From: Pukyongiella litopenaei
GTDB lineage: Bacteria > Pseudomonadota > Alphaproteobacteria > Rhodobacterales > Rhodobacteraceae
DNA length: 64,000 nucleotides
NCBI RefSeq assembly: GCF_003008555.2
Contig: NZ_CP027665.1
Location: 2,542,001 to 2,606,000, forward strand
Direction of reading: 5' to 3'
Notes under the pieces: generated by a model
Told to the model about the DNA's origin: nothing
Databases searched by the model: none
The model's input: the letters and a program-made list of their open reading frames with translations, nothing else
Translations under genes and position numbers: made by a program
Shown: piece by piece, positions 25,683 to 34,666 of the stretch
How the letters are laid out: every line of letters starts with the position of its first letter
Numbering within the stretch: the stretch's first letter is position 1

Positions 25683-26369
25683 TCAGGCAAACCCGGCGGG
25701 GTCCGGCGCCTCGGGCGCGGGAAACGCGCGCCAGGCGCCGCGCCAGTAATCGGTGAGGGCGCGCAGCAGGTCGGGGCCAAGCTCCAGGCGGGCAAAGGGG
25801 TGCGGGGCGAAATCCGGGGCGCTCCGCACGGTCGCGGGAAGATCGGCGATCTGCCACAGCCCCCGGGTCAGCGCAAAGCTGGCGATCAGCAGGCCGACGC
25901 CCTTGCCGGAGGGCAGCGCCAGCGCCTCTTCCACCGCGTGGCCGGTGTTCTCGAGGATCTCGGCGAACCGGAGCTTGAACTCGAGAAGCCTGTCATCGGA
26001 CAGATTGGGCGCGAGCAGCGCGTAGCCCATCGAATCAAGGCGCATCAGCGACGGGTTCGCCACGATATGCCCGGCCAACTGCGCGATGAAACCGGCCACC
26101 TTTTGTTCTGGCGTCCCCGGCGCCGACCTGAAGAACCGGTTCACCCGGTCGATGAAGGCCCGCCATTCCCGCACCTGGAGCGTGACGAATATCTGTTCCT
26201 TGCTGTCGAAATAGAGATACACCGTGCCTTTGGCCAACCCGGCCCGCGCGGCTATGGCCGCCACCGACGGCAGGCGGCGGGTGTCCTGCAGGTAGAGGTC
26301 CAGCGCGGCCGTCAGGATGTCCTGCTGCCGCGCTGCCTTGTCCTCGGCGCCGGTGGCATATCGCACCAT
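25683..26369 (-). CDS. TetR family regulator
   Basis: 228 residues. The helix-turn-helix lies at about 15-60: QQDILTAALDLYLQDT, SVAAIAARAGLAKGTVYLYFDSKEQIF. The C-terminal part is a ligand-binding helical domain with no special resemblance. ATG 26369 lies 4 bases after the end of the broken dehydrogenase gene, so both were one operon. A palindrome at 26824-26838, ahead of that operon, suits autoregulation. Confidence 0.88.
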   Translation of the reverse strand: MVRYATGAEDKAARQQDILTAALDLYLQDTRRLPSVAAIAARAGLAKGTVYLYFDSKEQIFVTLQVREWRAFIDRVNRFFRSAPGTPEQKVAGFIAQLAGHIVANPSLMRLDSMGYALLAPNLSDDRLLEFKLRFAEILENTGHAVEEALALPSGKGVGLLIASFALTRGLWQIADLPATVRSAPDFAPHPFARLELGPDLLRALTDYWRGAWRAFPAPEAPDPAGFA

Positions 26370-26373
26370 CGGA

Positions 26374-26788
26374 TCAGCTGGCGTTGCGGAGCGAACGGCC
26401 CATCATCCGCAGCATCACCCCGCGCGGCATCAGGCGCGATGAAAATGCTGTCAGCCGGTTCATTCCGCCGGCGATGACACTGCGCCGGCCCTTCAGCATC
26501 GCCTTGATGCCGATCGCGGCGGTCTGCGCGGGCGCGAGCATGGTCGAGCGCAGCATCGCGCTGGGCTTGTGGCCCGAGACGGACAGGAACCCGGTATTCA
26601 TGATGCCCGGCGACAACAGCGTTGACCCGGTATTTGGTTCAGATGTCTGCGGCCAGTATCTCCAGGGCGTCCTGTTTCCTTGCCGACAGGACGAGGTTGT
26701 AGCCGCGTGCCGCGAGCTGTGCCGCGAACTCGGCGCCCAGGCCCCCTGTCGCGCCGGTGACCAGCGCCCATTTTCCATTGCCATTCAT
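26374..26788 (-). pseudogene. Short-chain dehydrogenase with an internal deletion
   Basis: ATG 26788 opens a clear SDR N-terminus: [20 protein letters not shown] (nucleotide-binding TGxxxGxG) and [16 protein letters not shown], ending at an early TGA after about 49 codons. In another frame an SDR C-terminus follows: LLSPGIMNTGFLSV and a tail rich in Met/Arg ending at 26374. The middle of the protein, including the catalytic Tyr-x3-Lys, is missing, and the two halves are out of frame. Total length is 415 bases against about 780 for an intact gene. A 10-base repeat ACCCGGTATT lies at 26589-26598 and 26625-26634 close to the join. It was probably co-transcribed with tetR as its target. Confidence 0.85.
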
Positions 26789-26801
26789 GTCAGATCTCCA
26801 G

Positions 26802-26838
26802 ATGACCACCGGCGGCAGCTATTATGACCACCGGTCAT
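26802..26838 (-). promoter_or_regulatory. Palindromic TetR-type operator
   Basis: ATGACC (26824-26829), spacer ACC, GGTCAT (26833-26838) form a perfect dyad. A half-related copy, ATGACCACCGG, lies at 26802-26812. The site is 14-50 bases ahead of the SDR pseudogene start, in the likely promoter of the SDR-tetR unit. TetR proteins bind dyads of this size; assignment to this TetR is inferred from position. Confidence 0.6.
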
Positions 26839-27183
26839 TTTCAACCCTTGGCTAAAGTTGTTCCGATGTAATCGGGGTTCGAGGTTGGTGGATGCAACGG
26901 ACAGTGCCGCAACCGCGACAAAAGCCACCCGTCGCAAATGACCCTTGCCCAGTTCGCAAACCGCCGTGGCAGCGGCACGCAGCACCGCGAAATCCAGAGC
27001 TTGCAGACCTGCCGATGGGATCGGGATGCCCGCAGACGCGATCAGAGATCTGCGTCAGACAAACATCAATACCGGTCAGCCGCCGGGATGTTGCGATCTG
27101 CTCGTGAGACAGGTTGGGACAGCGCCTCTCACACCGATCGGCGGCTCACCTTGGGTTCGCCGCGGCCTTATCCCGCCGCGCCA
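26839..27183. other. 345-base gap with no recognised gene
   Basis: Between the TetR operator and the sulfotransferase. Short frames are open but none has a recognisable family or good start signals. Base composition is slightly less GC-rich than neighbours. It may carry relics of a gene, but nothing could be aligned by eye. Confidence 0.4.
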
Positions 27184-28734
27184 TCAACCCCCGCCGGACC
27201 CCGGCCGAAACCTGCCTGTCACCGCACGGATCGGAGCCGTGATCCGCCAGGACCGGCTCTGGTAGATCTGGTCCAGCGCCTTGCGGTGCGCCTGCGCGGC
27301 CTGGCGCTGCGCCTGCTTGGCTTCGCGTTCGACCTGTTTCTTCATATTCTCGGTGCGCCGGTTCAGATCGGTGATCTGGATCTCAGCCTGTGTCAGCCGT
27401 GCCTTGAAACGCGCCTCCAGCCGGGTTTCCAGATTGTCATAGGCCTCGGTAAGGGTTCGATAGGCATCACGGTTTGTGGCTGCATCCGCTTTCGCCGCCT
27501 GCAACGCATCCCGATGTTTTGCGCGCTCGTCGCGCAGGGTCTTGTCGTGTTCCGCCTTCTGCGTCCGGTTCTCTTCGGCCAGCGACCTGTTGCGCGCCTG
27601 CAGTTGCTGGATATCGGTCTGCATCCGGGTCATGGTCTTTCTGGCATTTTGCAGCTCCTGCTGCAGACCGCGCGTGAGCTGGTCGAGCCCCTGCAACGCG
27701 AACTGGACCTTTTGATCCACCTCGCCGTTCCCGCCTGTCTGCGGCGCGGCGGTCTGTGCCGTCCTGTCCGCTTCCGCACGCAACGCGTTCATGATCTCTG
27801 CCAGTTCATCGGCGGCATCTTCGCCTTTCAGGGTTTCCTGCACGGCGGAAAGTCGCAGCATCATGTCGCTGTCTTCAGGGCTTGCCTTCATCTTTCCCTC
27901 GGGTCCGTATTCGTTCTGGAAAAATCTGCTTTCTCTCATCGCCTTGGCCAGGGAAAGCATGAGCCGGGCATCTTTCAGATCACCGGCGCGGAGGGTCTTG
28001 TCGCCTGATTGCGCGATCCTGTCCGAGAGATCGACAAGGACATTCGATACCTCGATGGGCTCGGCAGTGGCGCGGTCCAGCTTTGCATGAAACACCTCGT
28101 CGCCCTGCGCCTCGGGTTCGGGCAGCCCGGCCAGCCCGGCCAGTTGCGACAAGGCACCGTGCGGATCCGATCGCCATCTTTCAAACGGCAGGATGACCGT
28201 ATCGTCGGGCGCATCGCGCAGCGTGTAATACTGGCGCTGCAGGCAGCGGGCCTGGGCGAGGTCGGACCGCGTTCCACAGGCCATGTCAAACGAGTGGAGC
28301 GTTTCCAGAATGTCGCGCGTGGCCCATACGAATCGGAGTTCCACTCCGACCGTCTCTGCTGCCCTCTGCCAGAGCGGCAGGAAAACGGCAGCCAGGGGGA
28401 ACTCGATGGCGAGTAGCCGACCGTTCGCCCGCCTGGTTTCTTCCTGCAGATAGGTGGCCAGGGCCGCTTGGGCCTTGTGCACGTCGGTGTTCTCGCGCCA
28501 CCCGCCGGGCCGGAAGGTGATGAAGTCGCCAAGCGCGCGCCAGACGCCGTTCATCAGGTCGCGAATGCGGGTGTCTTCCCCGGTGCCCCGCTGGTTCGCC
28601 TCGCTGGGCGGGACCGTGTGATCGGGAACATAGGCCCCCAGTTTCTGCAGCGCCTGCATCGTCAGCGAGGTGCCGCTGTGCCCGGTTCCGACGACAAGCA
28701 GCGCCCTGGGCTTCTGTTCGGAGGCGGGGTTCAT
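27184..28734 (-). CDS. Sulfotransferase-family protein with long C-terminal coiled coil
   Basis: 516 residues from ATG 28734, whose A-T-G-A overlaps the stop of the upstream glycosyltransferase. The N-terminal part is a PAPS-sulfotransferase-like fold: LLVVGTGHSGTSLTMQAL (5'-phosphosulfate loop form), and VELRFVWATRDILETLHS for the 3'-phosphate. Residues about 340-490 are a charged, Gln/Arg/Glu-rich coiled coil. The end SRSWRITAPIRAVTGR is a motif common at the ends of surface-polysaccharide glycosyltransferases. It probably sulfates a cell-surface glycan or acts with the coupled glycosyltransferase. Confidence 0.78.
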   Translation of the reverse strand: MNPASEQKPRALLVVGTGHSGTSLTMQALQKLGAYVPDHTVPPSEANQRGTGEDTRIRDLMNGVWRALGDFITFRPGGWRENTDVHKAQAALATYLQEETRRANGRLLAIEFPLAAVFLPLWQRAAETVGVELRFVWATRDILETLHSFDMACGTRSDLAQARCLQRQYYTLRDAPDDTVILPFERWRSDPHGALSQLAGLAGLPEPEAQGDEVFHAKLDRATAEPIEVSNVLVDLSDRIAQSGDKTLRAGDLKDARLMLSLAKAMRESRFFQNEYGPEGKMKASPEDSDMMLRLSAVQETLKGEDAADELAEIMNALRAEADRTAQTAAPQTGGNGEVDQKVQFALQGLDQLTRGLQQELQNARKTMTRMQTDIQQLQARNRSLAEENRTQKAEHDKTLRDERAKHRDALQAAKADAATNRDAYRTLTEAYDNLETRLEARFKARLTQAEIQITDLNRRTENMKKQVEREAKQAQRQAAQAHRKALDQIYQSRSWRITAPIRAVTGRFRPGSGGG

Positions 28735-31106
28735 TTTATGGTTCCTGTCGCGCAACTCTGCGATTTCATGCCGCTTTGATCCATTGCTGGCGCGTTCTGT
28801 TGCGGCCCCCGCTCGGATGGTCGATATGAACCTGGGTCAGGGAGACAATCCAGCATGGAATTGTCGGCACCCGAATAGAGGGGCTGAAACCGACCCCTGA
28901 GTTGGCGGCTGACTTTCCATGTGTGACGGGAGTCGTCCTTTGACCGGAAGACCACGATGCTGCTGGTGTTTGCACAGACATATCGTGCATTGCTGGTGCA
29001 AACACGGTCCTGCCAATCTGTATCGGCGGCGTTGCGGGCGACCGGGGAAAACGCCGGAATTCTGCCATTCCTGATCGCGGACAGGCAGGCACCCGAAACA
29101 TGGAAGTGATCCTGAGGAACGAAGAAGCTGGGGCAGGAGCGATGCTGTGCAAAAGCCGTTTCGTCCGGTTCTTCGAAATAGAAGATCGGGCTCAAACGCC
29201 CGCAGACATCCGCTTGCGATGCGCGATAGTAATAGGCGAGATCCTCCAGGTAAAAGCTGGAATAGAAATCGTCATCGTCCATCTTGGCCCAGAAATAGCC
29301 CGTTGCGGCGGCGATGGCGCGATTGAGGCATTCCCCGATATTGGCGCTTTCACTGAGAAAGTAGACATGCTCGTTCTCGTGCAGATCGGGCAGATCGATC
29401 GCTTCATCGGTGTTCATGACCACGATCAGTTCGCGATCGGGCCAGGTCTGGCGGCGGAACGTGGCGAGGATGTCGGGCAGCAACCAGATGCGTTTAGTGG
29501 GCACGACGGCAGTGCCGCGCAGGGGGCGTTGCGGAACGGCCGAGGCGGCAGCATCGCCGAGAATGGCGGACGCATGGTCCGCCGTCCAGACATGATGGCG
29601 CATCACGTCGCGATACAATGCCAGCCATCGCCGTTCGCGGAGCCAGAGCGCCCTGAACGTCAGGCGCAGGCGCATCAGATCGACAGGTGCGAATATCCGG
29701 TCGAGGGCGTTGAGGATCGTGCTTTCGCCGGGCGGGTCACCAAACATCACCGGGATCGCCCCCGATGCGATCGCATCGAGCGCGAGTTCCTCCAGCTCTC
29801 CCATGGTGCGCAGGCTGGTGCCCGGTATGATCACGATCCCCGCGTGCTGCATCAGCATTCGTTGCTGATGCCGTGACAGGTCCGACGCCATGGCCAGTTG
29901 CCGCGACGGCATTCGCACCTGCAGGGAGCGTGGCACGAATTGATAGCGGAATTCGGCGATCAGGCAGGTGTCGTCGCCCGCCTTGTCGAAGAAATCCGCG
30001 AAATCGGGAAACTGGAACAGATCGGATCCGGCAGGCACCAGCACCCGATCCCAGTTCCGCCCCTGCAGGGAAAACGGGCTGCAGGCAGTGGGGTCGGTGC
30101 TGCGGGGAACAACGACCGGTGTCCTCGGAAGGCCGGACCAGTCGCGTGCGCCTTCGACGGTGACGGCCGACGTCCGATCCAGCGCCTCGCGCCACATGTG
30201 AACGGCAGACGGGCTGGTGGTGACCACCATCCGGGTGTCAATCCCGGCAGTGTCCGCAAGTTCGAACAGCCGTTTTCCGGCTTCGGGCAAGGCACCCGTC
30301 AGGCTGCTGAAGGCCAGCGACCAGTCACCCGGTGCGCTGTCATTCACGGTCTCGATCAGGATCAGGTCCAGATCCAGCATCGCGATCTGGGTGTCGCAAC
30401 AGGTCTCGCGCAGCCAGACGACGTGACAGAACCCGTCCAACCGTTCGCGCAGCCGCGCCGATCCGATGAACCCGACCCGCGCCGTCGCACCGTTCGCGGC
30501 CCGGAGCCGCGCCATGCGGAGATCGTAATCATCCGCGTCAGCACTGCCTTCCAACTCTGCCAGAACCGCATCCCAGTCGCCGGTGGCGCTATGCCAGCGT
30601 GCCAGCACGCGCGCTTGTTCGACGGGCACGTCGCGCAGCAGGGTTCGGGCGGGATGGTCCGCCGATGCTCCATATTCCGACGCAAAGTCCTGCCAGCGCT
30701 CTGCCGCCGTTTTCTGCAGGGATGCGATCAACTGCCCTGCCTCGCGTGGCCAGAACAGGTCAAGCGGGGCAAGCTCCAGCACCTCGGCGACGACGCCCTC
30801 GGGCAACGTGATCTCCAGGCGGTCGGCATCCGGTGGCGCGACAAGGTAACGCGATGCCGTGCCCGCGTTTCGCTGCCGGTCCGAGCCTGCCGGCGCTGGC
30901 AGCGTTTCTACCCGGCACGGGTCGGCATGCGGAAGCGATCTGGTCTGGCAGAACAGGTCGGCCGTCACCTTGCGGTCATCCGCCGAAAGAAACAGCAACC
31001 CGATCTCGGTCACCCAGTCGTGGGGCATCCCGTCGCCTGCGCAGAGGCGAATACGCAGCTGGTATGTCTCACCGGGGCGGACGGAAAAGGAATGGGTCTC
31101 GCTCAT
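28731..31106 (-). CDS. Large glycosyltransferase with a C-terminal GT-A domain
   Basis: 791 residues. The C-terminal third is a GT-2 type domain: RPLRGTAVVPTKR, FRRQTWPDRELIVVMN, ESANIGECLNRAIAAATG, and the metal motif KMDDDDFY. The N-terminal 500 residues include a beta-rich start and a middle part (LRTMGELEELALDAIASGAIPVMFGDPP) that recalls glycan-phosphoryl or GT-B-like domains, but no firm family was recognised. Its stop overlaps the sulfotransferase start (ATGA). Likely role: surface polysaccharide or glycoprotein decoration. Confidence 0.72.
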   Translation of the reverse strand: MSETHSFSVRPGETYQLRIRLCAGDGMPHDWVTEIGLLFLSADDRKVTADLFCQTRSLPHADPCRVETLPAPAGSDRQRNAGTASRYLVAPPDADRLEITLPEGVVAEVLELAPLDLFWPREAGQLIASLQKTAAERWQDFASEYGASADHPARTLLRDVPVEQARVLARWHSATGDWDAVLAELEGSADADDYDLRMARLRAANGATARVGFIGSARLRERLDGFCHVVWLRETCCDTQIAMLDLDLILIETVNDSAPGDWSLAFSSLTGALPEAGKRLFELADTAGIDTRMVVTTSPSAVHMWREALDRTSAVTVEGARDWSGLPRTPVVVPRSTDPTACSPFSLQGRNWDRVLVPAGSDLFQFPDFADFFDKAGDDTCLIAEFRYQFVPRSLQVRMPSRQLAMASDLSRHQQRMLMQHAGIVIIPGTSLRTMGELEELALDAIASGAIPVMFGDPPGESTILNALDRIFAPVDLMRLRLTFRALWLRERRWLALYRDVMRHHVWTADHASAILGDAAASAVPQRPLRGTAVVPTKRIWLLPDILATFRRQTWPDRELIVVMNTDEAIDLPDLHENEHVYFLSESANIGECLNRAIAAATGYFWAKMDDDDFYSSFYLEDLAYYYRASQADVCGRLSPIFYFEEPDETAFAQHRSCPSFFVPQDHFHVSGACLSAIRNGRIPAFSPVARNAADTDWQDRVCTSNARYVCANTSSIVVFRSKDDSRHTWKVSRQLRGRFQPLYSGADNSMLDCLPDPGSYRPSERGPQQNAPAMDQSGMKSQSCATGTIK

Positions 31107-31565
31107 GTGTGTCCGCCACCTGGTTACCGCCCACGCACCGGTTGCCGCCTGTCACGACGAACCCTGCGAGCCCATCGGTATTGCTTTGGGCCGAACCTTG
31201 TCAACCAGCCGCCCCGGCGTTGCGTTTCCCTGTCATAGACGCCGGCCTGGCTCCGCCGGCCATGCGATGACTTTGGAAACCGGCCGGTCCTCACGGTCCT
31301 GCCGTCGCCGTGCACCCCGCATGCGGGGCGGGGCGGGGCCGCCGGATCCCCGTTTCCGGCGCCGGGGCAATGGGCGCCGGGAACAGGCGGTGGAACGCCG
31401 GAACGCCGAATATCGGCCGTGCCCGTGTTGCAATGGCCCGTGCTGTGTTATGATGGAGGCCTGACCGCTCTGGTGGGTCCACAAAACATCCCGGTCACGG
31501 ACCGTTGTGTTCGCATGCGGATCGTTCAGACAAGCCTCGTGTCGACCTGAACAAGGAGTAGAATC
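31107..31565. other. 459-base gap without a recognised gene
   Basis: Separates the divergent glycosyltransferase and outer-membrane barrel. It contains a perfect 14-base palindrome CCCCGCATGCGGGG at 31315-31328 in a very GC-rich patch. No convincing frame. AAGGAG at 31553-31558 is the ribosome-binding site of the next gene. Confidence 0.45.
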
Positions 31566-32132
31566 ATGAAGAAGCTGGCAGCCGTTGCCCTGCTGTCTCT
31601 TGCAGCGGCATCCCCGATTCACGCTCAGGGCACATCATTCTGGGAAGGCGGCTATGTCGGTGGCCAGATCGGGTATACCTATGGCGATTTCAGCCTGAAT
31701 CTCGGCAATTTCGACAATGACAGCGTCATCGGCGGTCTGACCCTCGGTTACCTCTGGGCCGTTGGAAGCGGTTGGTATCTCGGCCCGGAATTCCAGTATG
31801 ATTTTGCCGATGTCACGGTGGTGGACCCCAATACCGGCAATACCGCGACGCTGGACCAGATCGGTCGCCTGAAGCTCATCGCGGGCCGGGAAGTCGGCAG
31901 TGGCTTTCTCTACGGCAGTATCGGCTATGCCTATGGCAATATCGACGGCCTGGGGGGCTTCCTGGATGGTGATGGCGACAGCTATGTGCTGGGCCTGGGA
32001 TATGACTGGCAGCTGACCGACACCCTGTCCCTGGGCGGCGAATATCAGTTCCAGTCGTTCAAGAATATCGGAACCTCGGGGGGCGATGTCGACGTGAACT
32101 CGATCTACATCAAGCTCGCATACCGGTTCTGA
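31566..32132 (+). CDS. Small outer-membrane beta-barrel protein
   Basis: 188 residues. Signal peptide cleaved after SPIHAQ (about residue 21). The mature part is eight alternating strands of the OmpA-like/opacity kind (GGYVGGQIGYTYGDFSL, SVIGGLTLGYLW, WYLGPEFQYDF, SFLYGSIGYAYGN-like, YVLGLGYDWQL, SLGGEYQFQSF) and a C-terminal strand ending IKLAYRF with terminal Phe, the outer-membrane assembly signal. Role unknown; possibly adhesion or envelope stability. Confidence 0.82.
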   Translation: MKKLAAVALLSLAAASPIHAQGTSFWEGGYVGGQIGYTYGDFSLNLGNFDNDSVIGGLTLGYLWAVGSGWYLGPEFQYDFADVTVVDPNTGNTATLDQIGRLKLIAGREVGSGFLYGSIGYAYGNIDGLGGFLDGDGDSYVLGLGYDWQLTDTLSLGGEYQFQSFKNIGTSGGDVDVNSIYIKLAYRF

Positions 32133-32273
32133 CCGGGCGATCCGGCGTAAATCCCGGTGTCGCCTTGTATTCGCACGCTTGGCGGCACCGGAAACTGCGC
32201 GCATAGTCGCCGGGGATGACAGGCGCGACCCGGTTCCGGGGCGGGCCGTTCTGTCGGTTTGGGCGAGGTGACG

Positions 32274-34526
32274 ATGACAGATGAGGCGACACGGCTGACA
32301 CGGGTCACGTCGAGCCACTGGGGCGCGTTCGAGGTTGATGTGGCGGGGGACCGGATCGTCGCGACCCGCCCGTTTTCCGGGGATCCCCAACCGCCGCGTA
32401 TCCCCGAGATCCTGCCGGCGGCGGTGCACCACCGCTCGCGGGTGGCGCGCCCGTCCATCCGCCGTGGCTGGCTGGAACACCGCACCGCGGCGGGGCGGGG
32501 CAGCGAGGATTTCGTCGAGTTGCCCTGGGACGAGGCGCTCGATATCGCGGCAAAGGACATCGACCGGGTGCGCCGCACCCATGGGAACGACGCGATATTC
32601 GGCGGGTCCTACGGCTGGAGTTCGGCCGGGCGGTTCCACCACGCGCAAAGCCAGGTGCACCGGTTCCTCAACAGCATCGGCGGCTATGTCGCCTCGTTCG
32701 GCAGCTATTCCACCGGCTGTGCGCAGTCGATCATGCCGCATGTCTTCGGCGTGGATTTCCTGAAGCTGCTCTACGAGCACCAGGACGGCTGGCAGACCAT
32801 CCACGACCACACCGAAACGCTGGTCATGTTCGGCGGCATCAACCCCAAGAATGCCCAGGTCAGCATGGGAGGCATCACCGAACACGAAACGGCCGGCTGG
32901 TTCGACCGCTTCGCCGCCAGCGGCATTCGCTGCATCAATATCGGCCCGCAGCGGTCGGACGCGCCCGAGGGGTGCGACTGGATATCGCTGCGTCCCGCCT
33001 CGGACACGGCGCTGATGCTGGCGCTCGCCCATGTGATCGAAACCGAAGGGCTGGCCGACCACGACTTCCTTGACCGCTATACCGTCGGATATGACCGGTT
33101 CCGGCCCTACCTGCTGGGGGAAAGCGACGGCTGCCCCAAGACCCCCGAATGGGCCGCGCCGCTCTGCGGGGTCGATCCCGAAACCATCCGCGCAACGGCG
33201 CGCCACATGGCCACGACCCGGACTTTCATCACCGTCGCCTGGTCGTTGCAGCGGGGCGAACACGGGGAGCAGCCCTACTGGATGTCGGCCGTTCTGGCGG
33301 CGATGCTGGGCCAGATCGGGCTCCCCGGCGGCGGTGTCGGCTATGGCTATGGCGCGATCGGCGGTGTCGGCAAGTCGCTGATCGGGCTGCGCGGCATGAC
33401 CCTTCCGCAGCTCACCAACCCGGTCACCCGGGTGATCCCCGTCGCGCGGATCGGCGACATGCTGCGGAACCCCGGCCAGCGCTACGATTTCAACGGGCGG
33501 CGCGACACCTTCCCCGATATCCGGCTGATCTGCTGGGCCGGCGGCAACCCGTTTCATCATCACCAGGACCTGAACGCGCTTCACGAGGCATGGCAGCGCC
33601 CCGAGACGATCATCGTCAACGAACCGTGGTGGACCGCGACGGCGAAACGCGCCGATATCGTGTTTCCGGCCACGACGCCCTATGAGCGCGAGGATATCGG
33701 CCGGTCCAATCTCGACGATTACCTGTTTCACATGCCCCGGCTGATCCCGCCCGTTCACGAGGCGCGCGACGATTATGACATCTTTGCCGGCCTTGCCGCG
33801 CGTCTCGGCGCCGGCGATATCTATACCGAGGGGCTGAGTTCGGAGGACTGGATCGCCCGGCTCTACGCGGAATACAGGGCCTGCGGCGCTGAACAGGGCG
33901 TCGAGATCCCGGATCTGGAAACCCTGAAGGCAGAGAACTGGGTCCGGCTGCCGATCCGGTCGGACGGCCCCAACCGGACGCTGTTCGCCCCGTTCCGCGA
34001 AGACCCGGACCGCGCCCCCCTCGGCACGCCGTCCGGCAGGATCGAGATCTTCTCGGAAACGATCGACGGTTTCGGCTATGACGATTGTCCGGGCCACCCG
34101 GTCTGGCTGCCGCCGGCCGAATGGCTCGGGGCCGCCACGCCCGCGACCCCGCTGCATCTGGTGTCGCCGCAGCCGGGCGACAAGCTTCACAGCCAGCTCG
34201 AAAGTGCGTTGGCCGATGTCGAGGGCGCGCGGCCGGAAATCCTGATCCTCCATCCCCAAGACGCCGCCGCGCGCGGCATAGAAACCGGCGATCTCGTGCG
34301 CGTGTTCAACGCCCGCGGTGCCTGTCGTGCCCGCGCCCGCGTGTCGCGGGATATCCGGCAGGGTGTCGTCGCCCTGCCCACGGGGGCCTGGTATGGCGAT
34401 CCGGGCGGGAATATCGACCCGCATGGCAACCCAAACGTGCTGACACGCGATGTCGGCACATCGCGCCTCGGGCAGGGCAGCAGCGCGCATACGGCGCTTG
34501 TCGACGTGGCGCGGCTGGAGGCCTGA
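32274..34526 (+). CDS. Cytoplasmic DMSO/biotin-sulfoxide-reductase type molybdoenzyme
   Basis: 750 residues from ATG 32274, with GAGGTG at 32264-32269. It belongs to the DMSO reductase family of bis-MGD enzymes without an N-terminal iron-sulfur cluster: the segment GGSYGWSSAGRFHHA carries the serine molybdenum ligand, followed by SFGSYSTGCAQ and VMFGGINPKNAQV. C-terminal motifs PLGTPSGRIEIFSE and PQPGDKLHSQLES match biotin/methionine/TMAO sulfoxide reductases. There is no Tat signal, so it acts in the cytoplasm. It lies ahead of an IclR regulator and the methanethiol oxidase operon, so its substrate may be a methylated S- or N-oxide. Which one cannot be told from sequence. Confidence 0.87.
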   Translation: MTDEATRLTRVTSSHWGAFEVDVAGDRIVATRPFSGDPQPPRIPEILPAAVHHRSRVARPSIRRGWLEHRTAAGRGSEDFVELPWDEALDIAAKDIDRVRRTHGNDAIFGGSYGWSSAGRFHHAQSQVHRFLNSIGGYVASFGSYSTGCAQSIMPHVFGVDFLKLLYEHQDGWQTIHDHTETLVMFGGINPKNAQVSMGGITEHETAGWFDRFAASGIRCINIGPQRSDAPEGCDWISLRPASDTALMLALAHVIETEGLADHDFLDRYTVGYDRFRPYLLGESDGCPKTPEWAAPLCGVDPETIRATARHMATTRTFITVAWSLQRGEHGEQPYWMSAVLAAMLGQIGLPGGGVGYGYGAIGGVGKSLIGLRGMTLPQLTNPVTRVIPVARIGDMLRNPGQRYDFNGRRDTFPDIRLICWAGGNPFHHHQDLNALHEAWQRPETIIVNEPWWTATAKRADIVFPATTPYEREDIGRSNLDDYLFHMPRLIPPVHEARDDYDIFAGLAARLGAGDIYTEGLSSEDWIARLYAEYRACGAEQGVEIPDLETLKAENWVRLPIRSDGPNRTLFAPFREDPDRAPLGTPSGRIEIFSETIDGFGYDDCPGHPVWLPPAEWLGAATPATPLHLVSPQPGDKLHSQLESALADVEGARPEILILHPQDAAARGIETGDLVRVFNARGACRARARVSRDIRQGVVALPTGAWYGDPGGNIDPHGNPNVLTRDVGTSRLGQGSSAHTALVDVARLEA

Positions 34527-34624
34527 CGCGACCCGCGCGCGCGCCGGCAACACCGTCAATCGCCCGGGCGGGGGACGGGGTGTGGCAGGAGGTCGCAGGG
34601 AAATGTTGCGTCGTGCCGCTTCTC

Positions 34625-34634
34625 ATCATATGAT
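34625..34634 (+). promoter_or_regulatory. Palindrome ahead of the IclR gene
   Basis: ATCATATGAT is a perfect 10-base palindrome 32 bases before the iclR start, in an otherwise GC-rich gap (34527-34666). IclR proteins bind short palindromes near their own promoters. Candidate autoregulatory operator only. Confidence 0.35.
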
Positions 34635-34666
34635 ACGACTGTCCGAATTGCGGGAATCCCTGGTCG

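Noticed and set aside
27184-31565. Prophage or genomic-island boundary around the sulfotransferase genes
   Set aside because: No integrase, tRNA, att-like repeats or phage proteins nearby; only a mild drop in GC in the gap.
31635-34559. Long minus-strand frame opposite the barrel and molybdoenzyme genes
   Set aside because: Shadow frame with no recognisable domain; both plus-strand genes have signature motifs and ribosome-binding sites.
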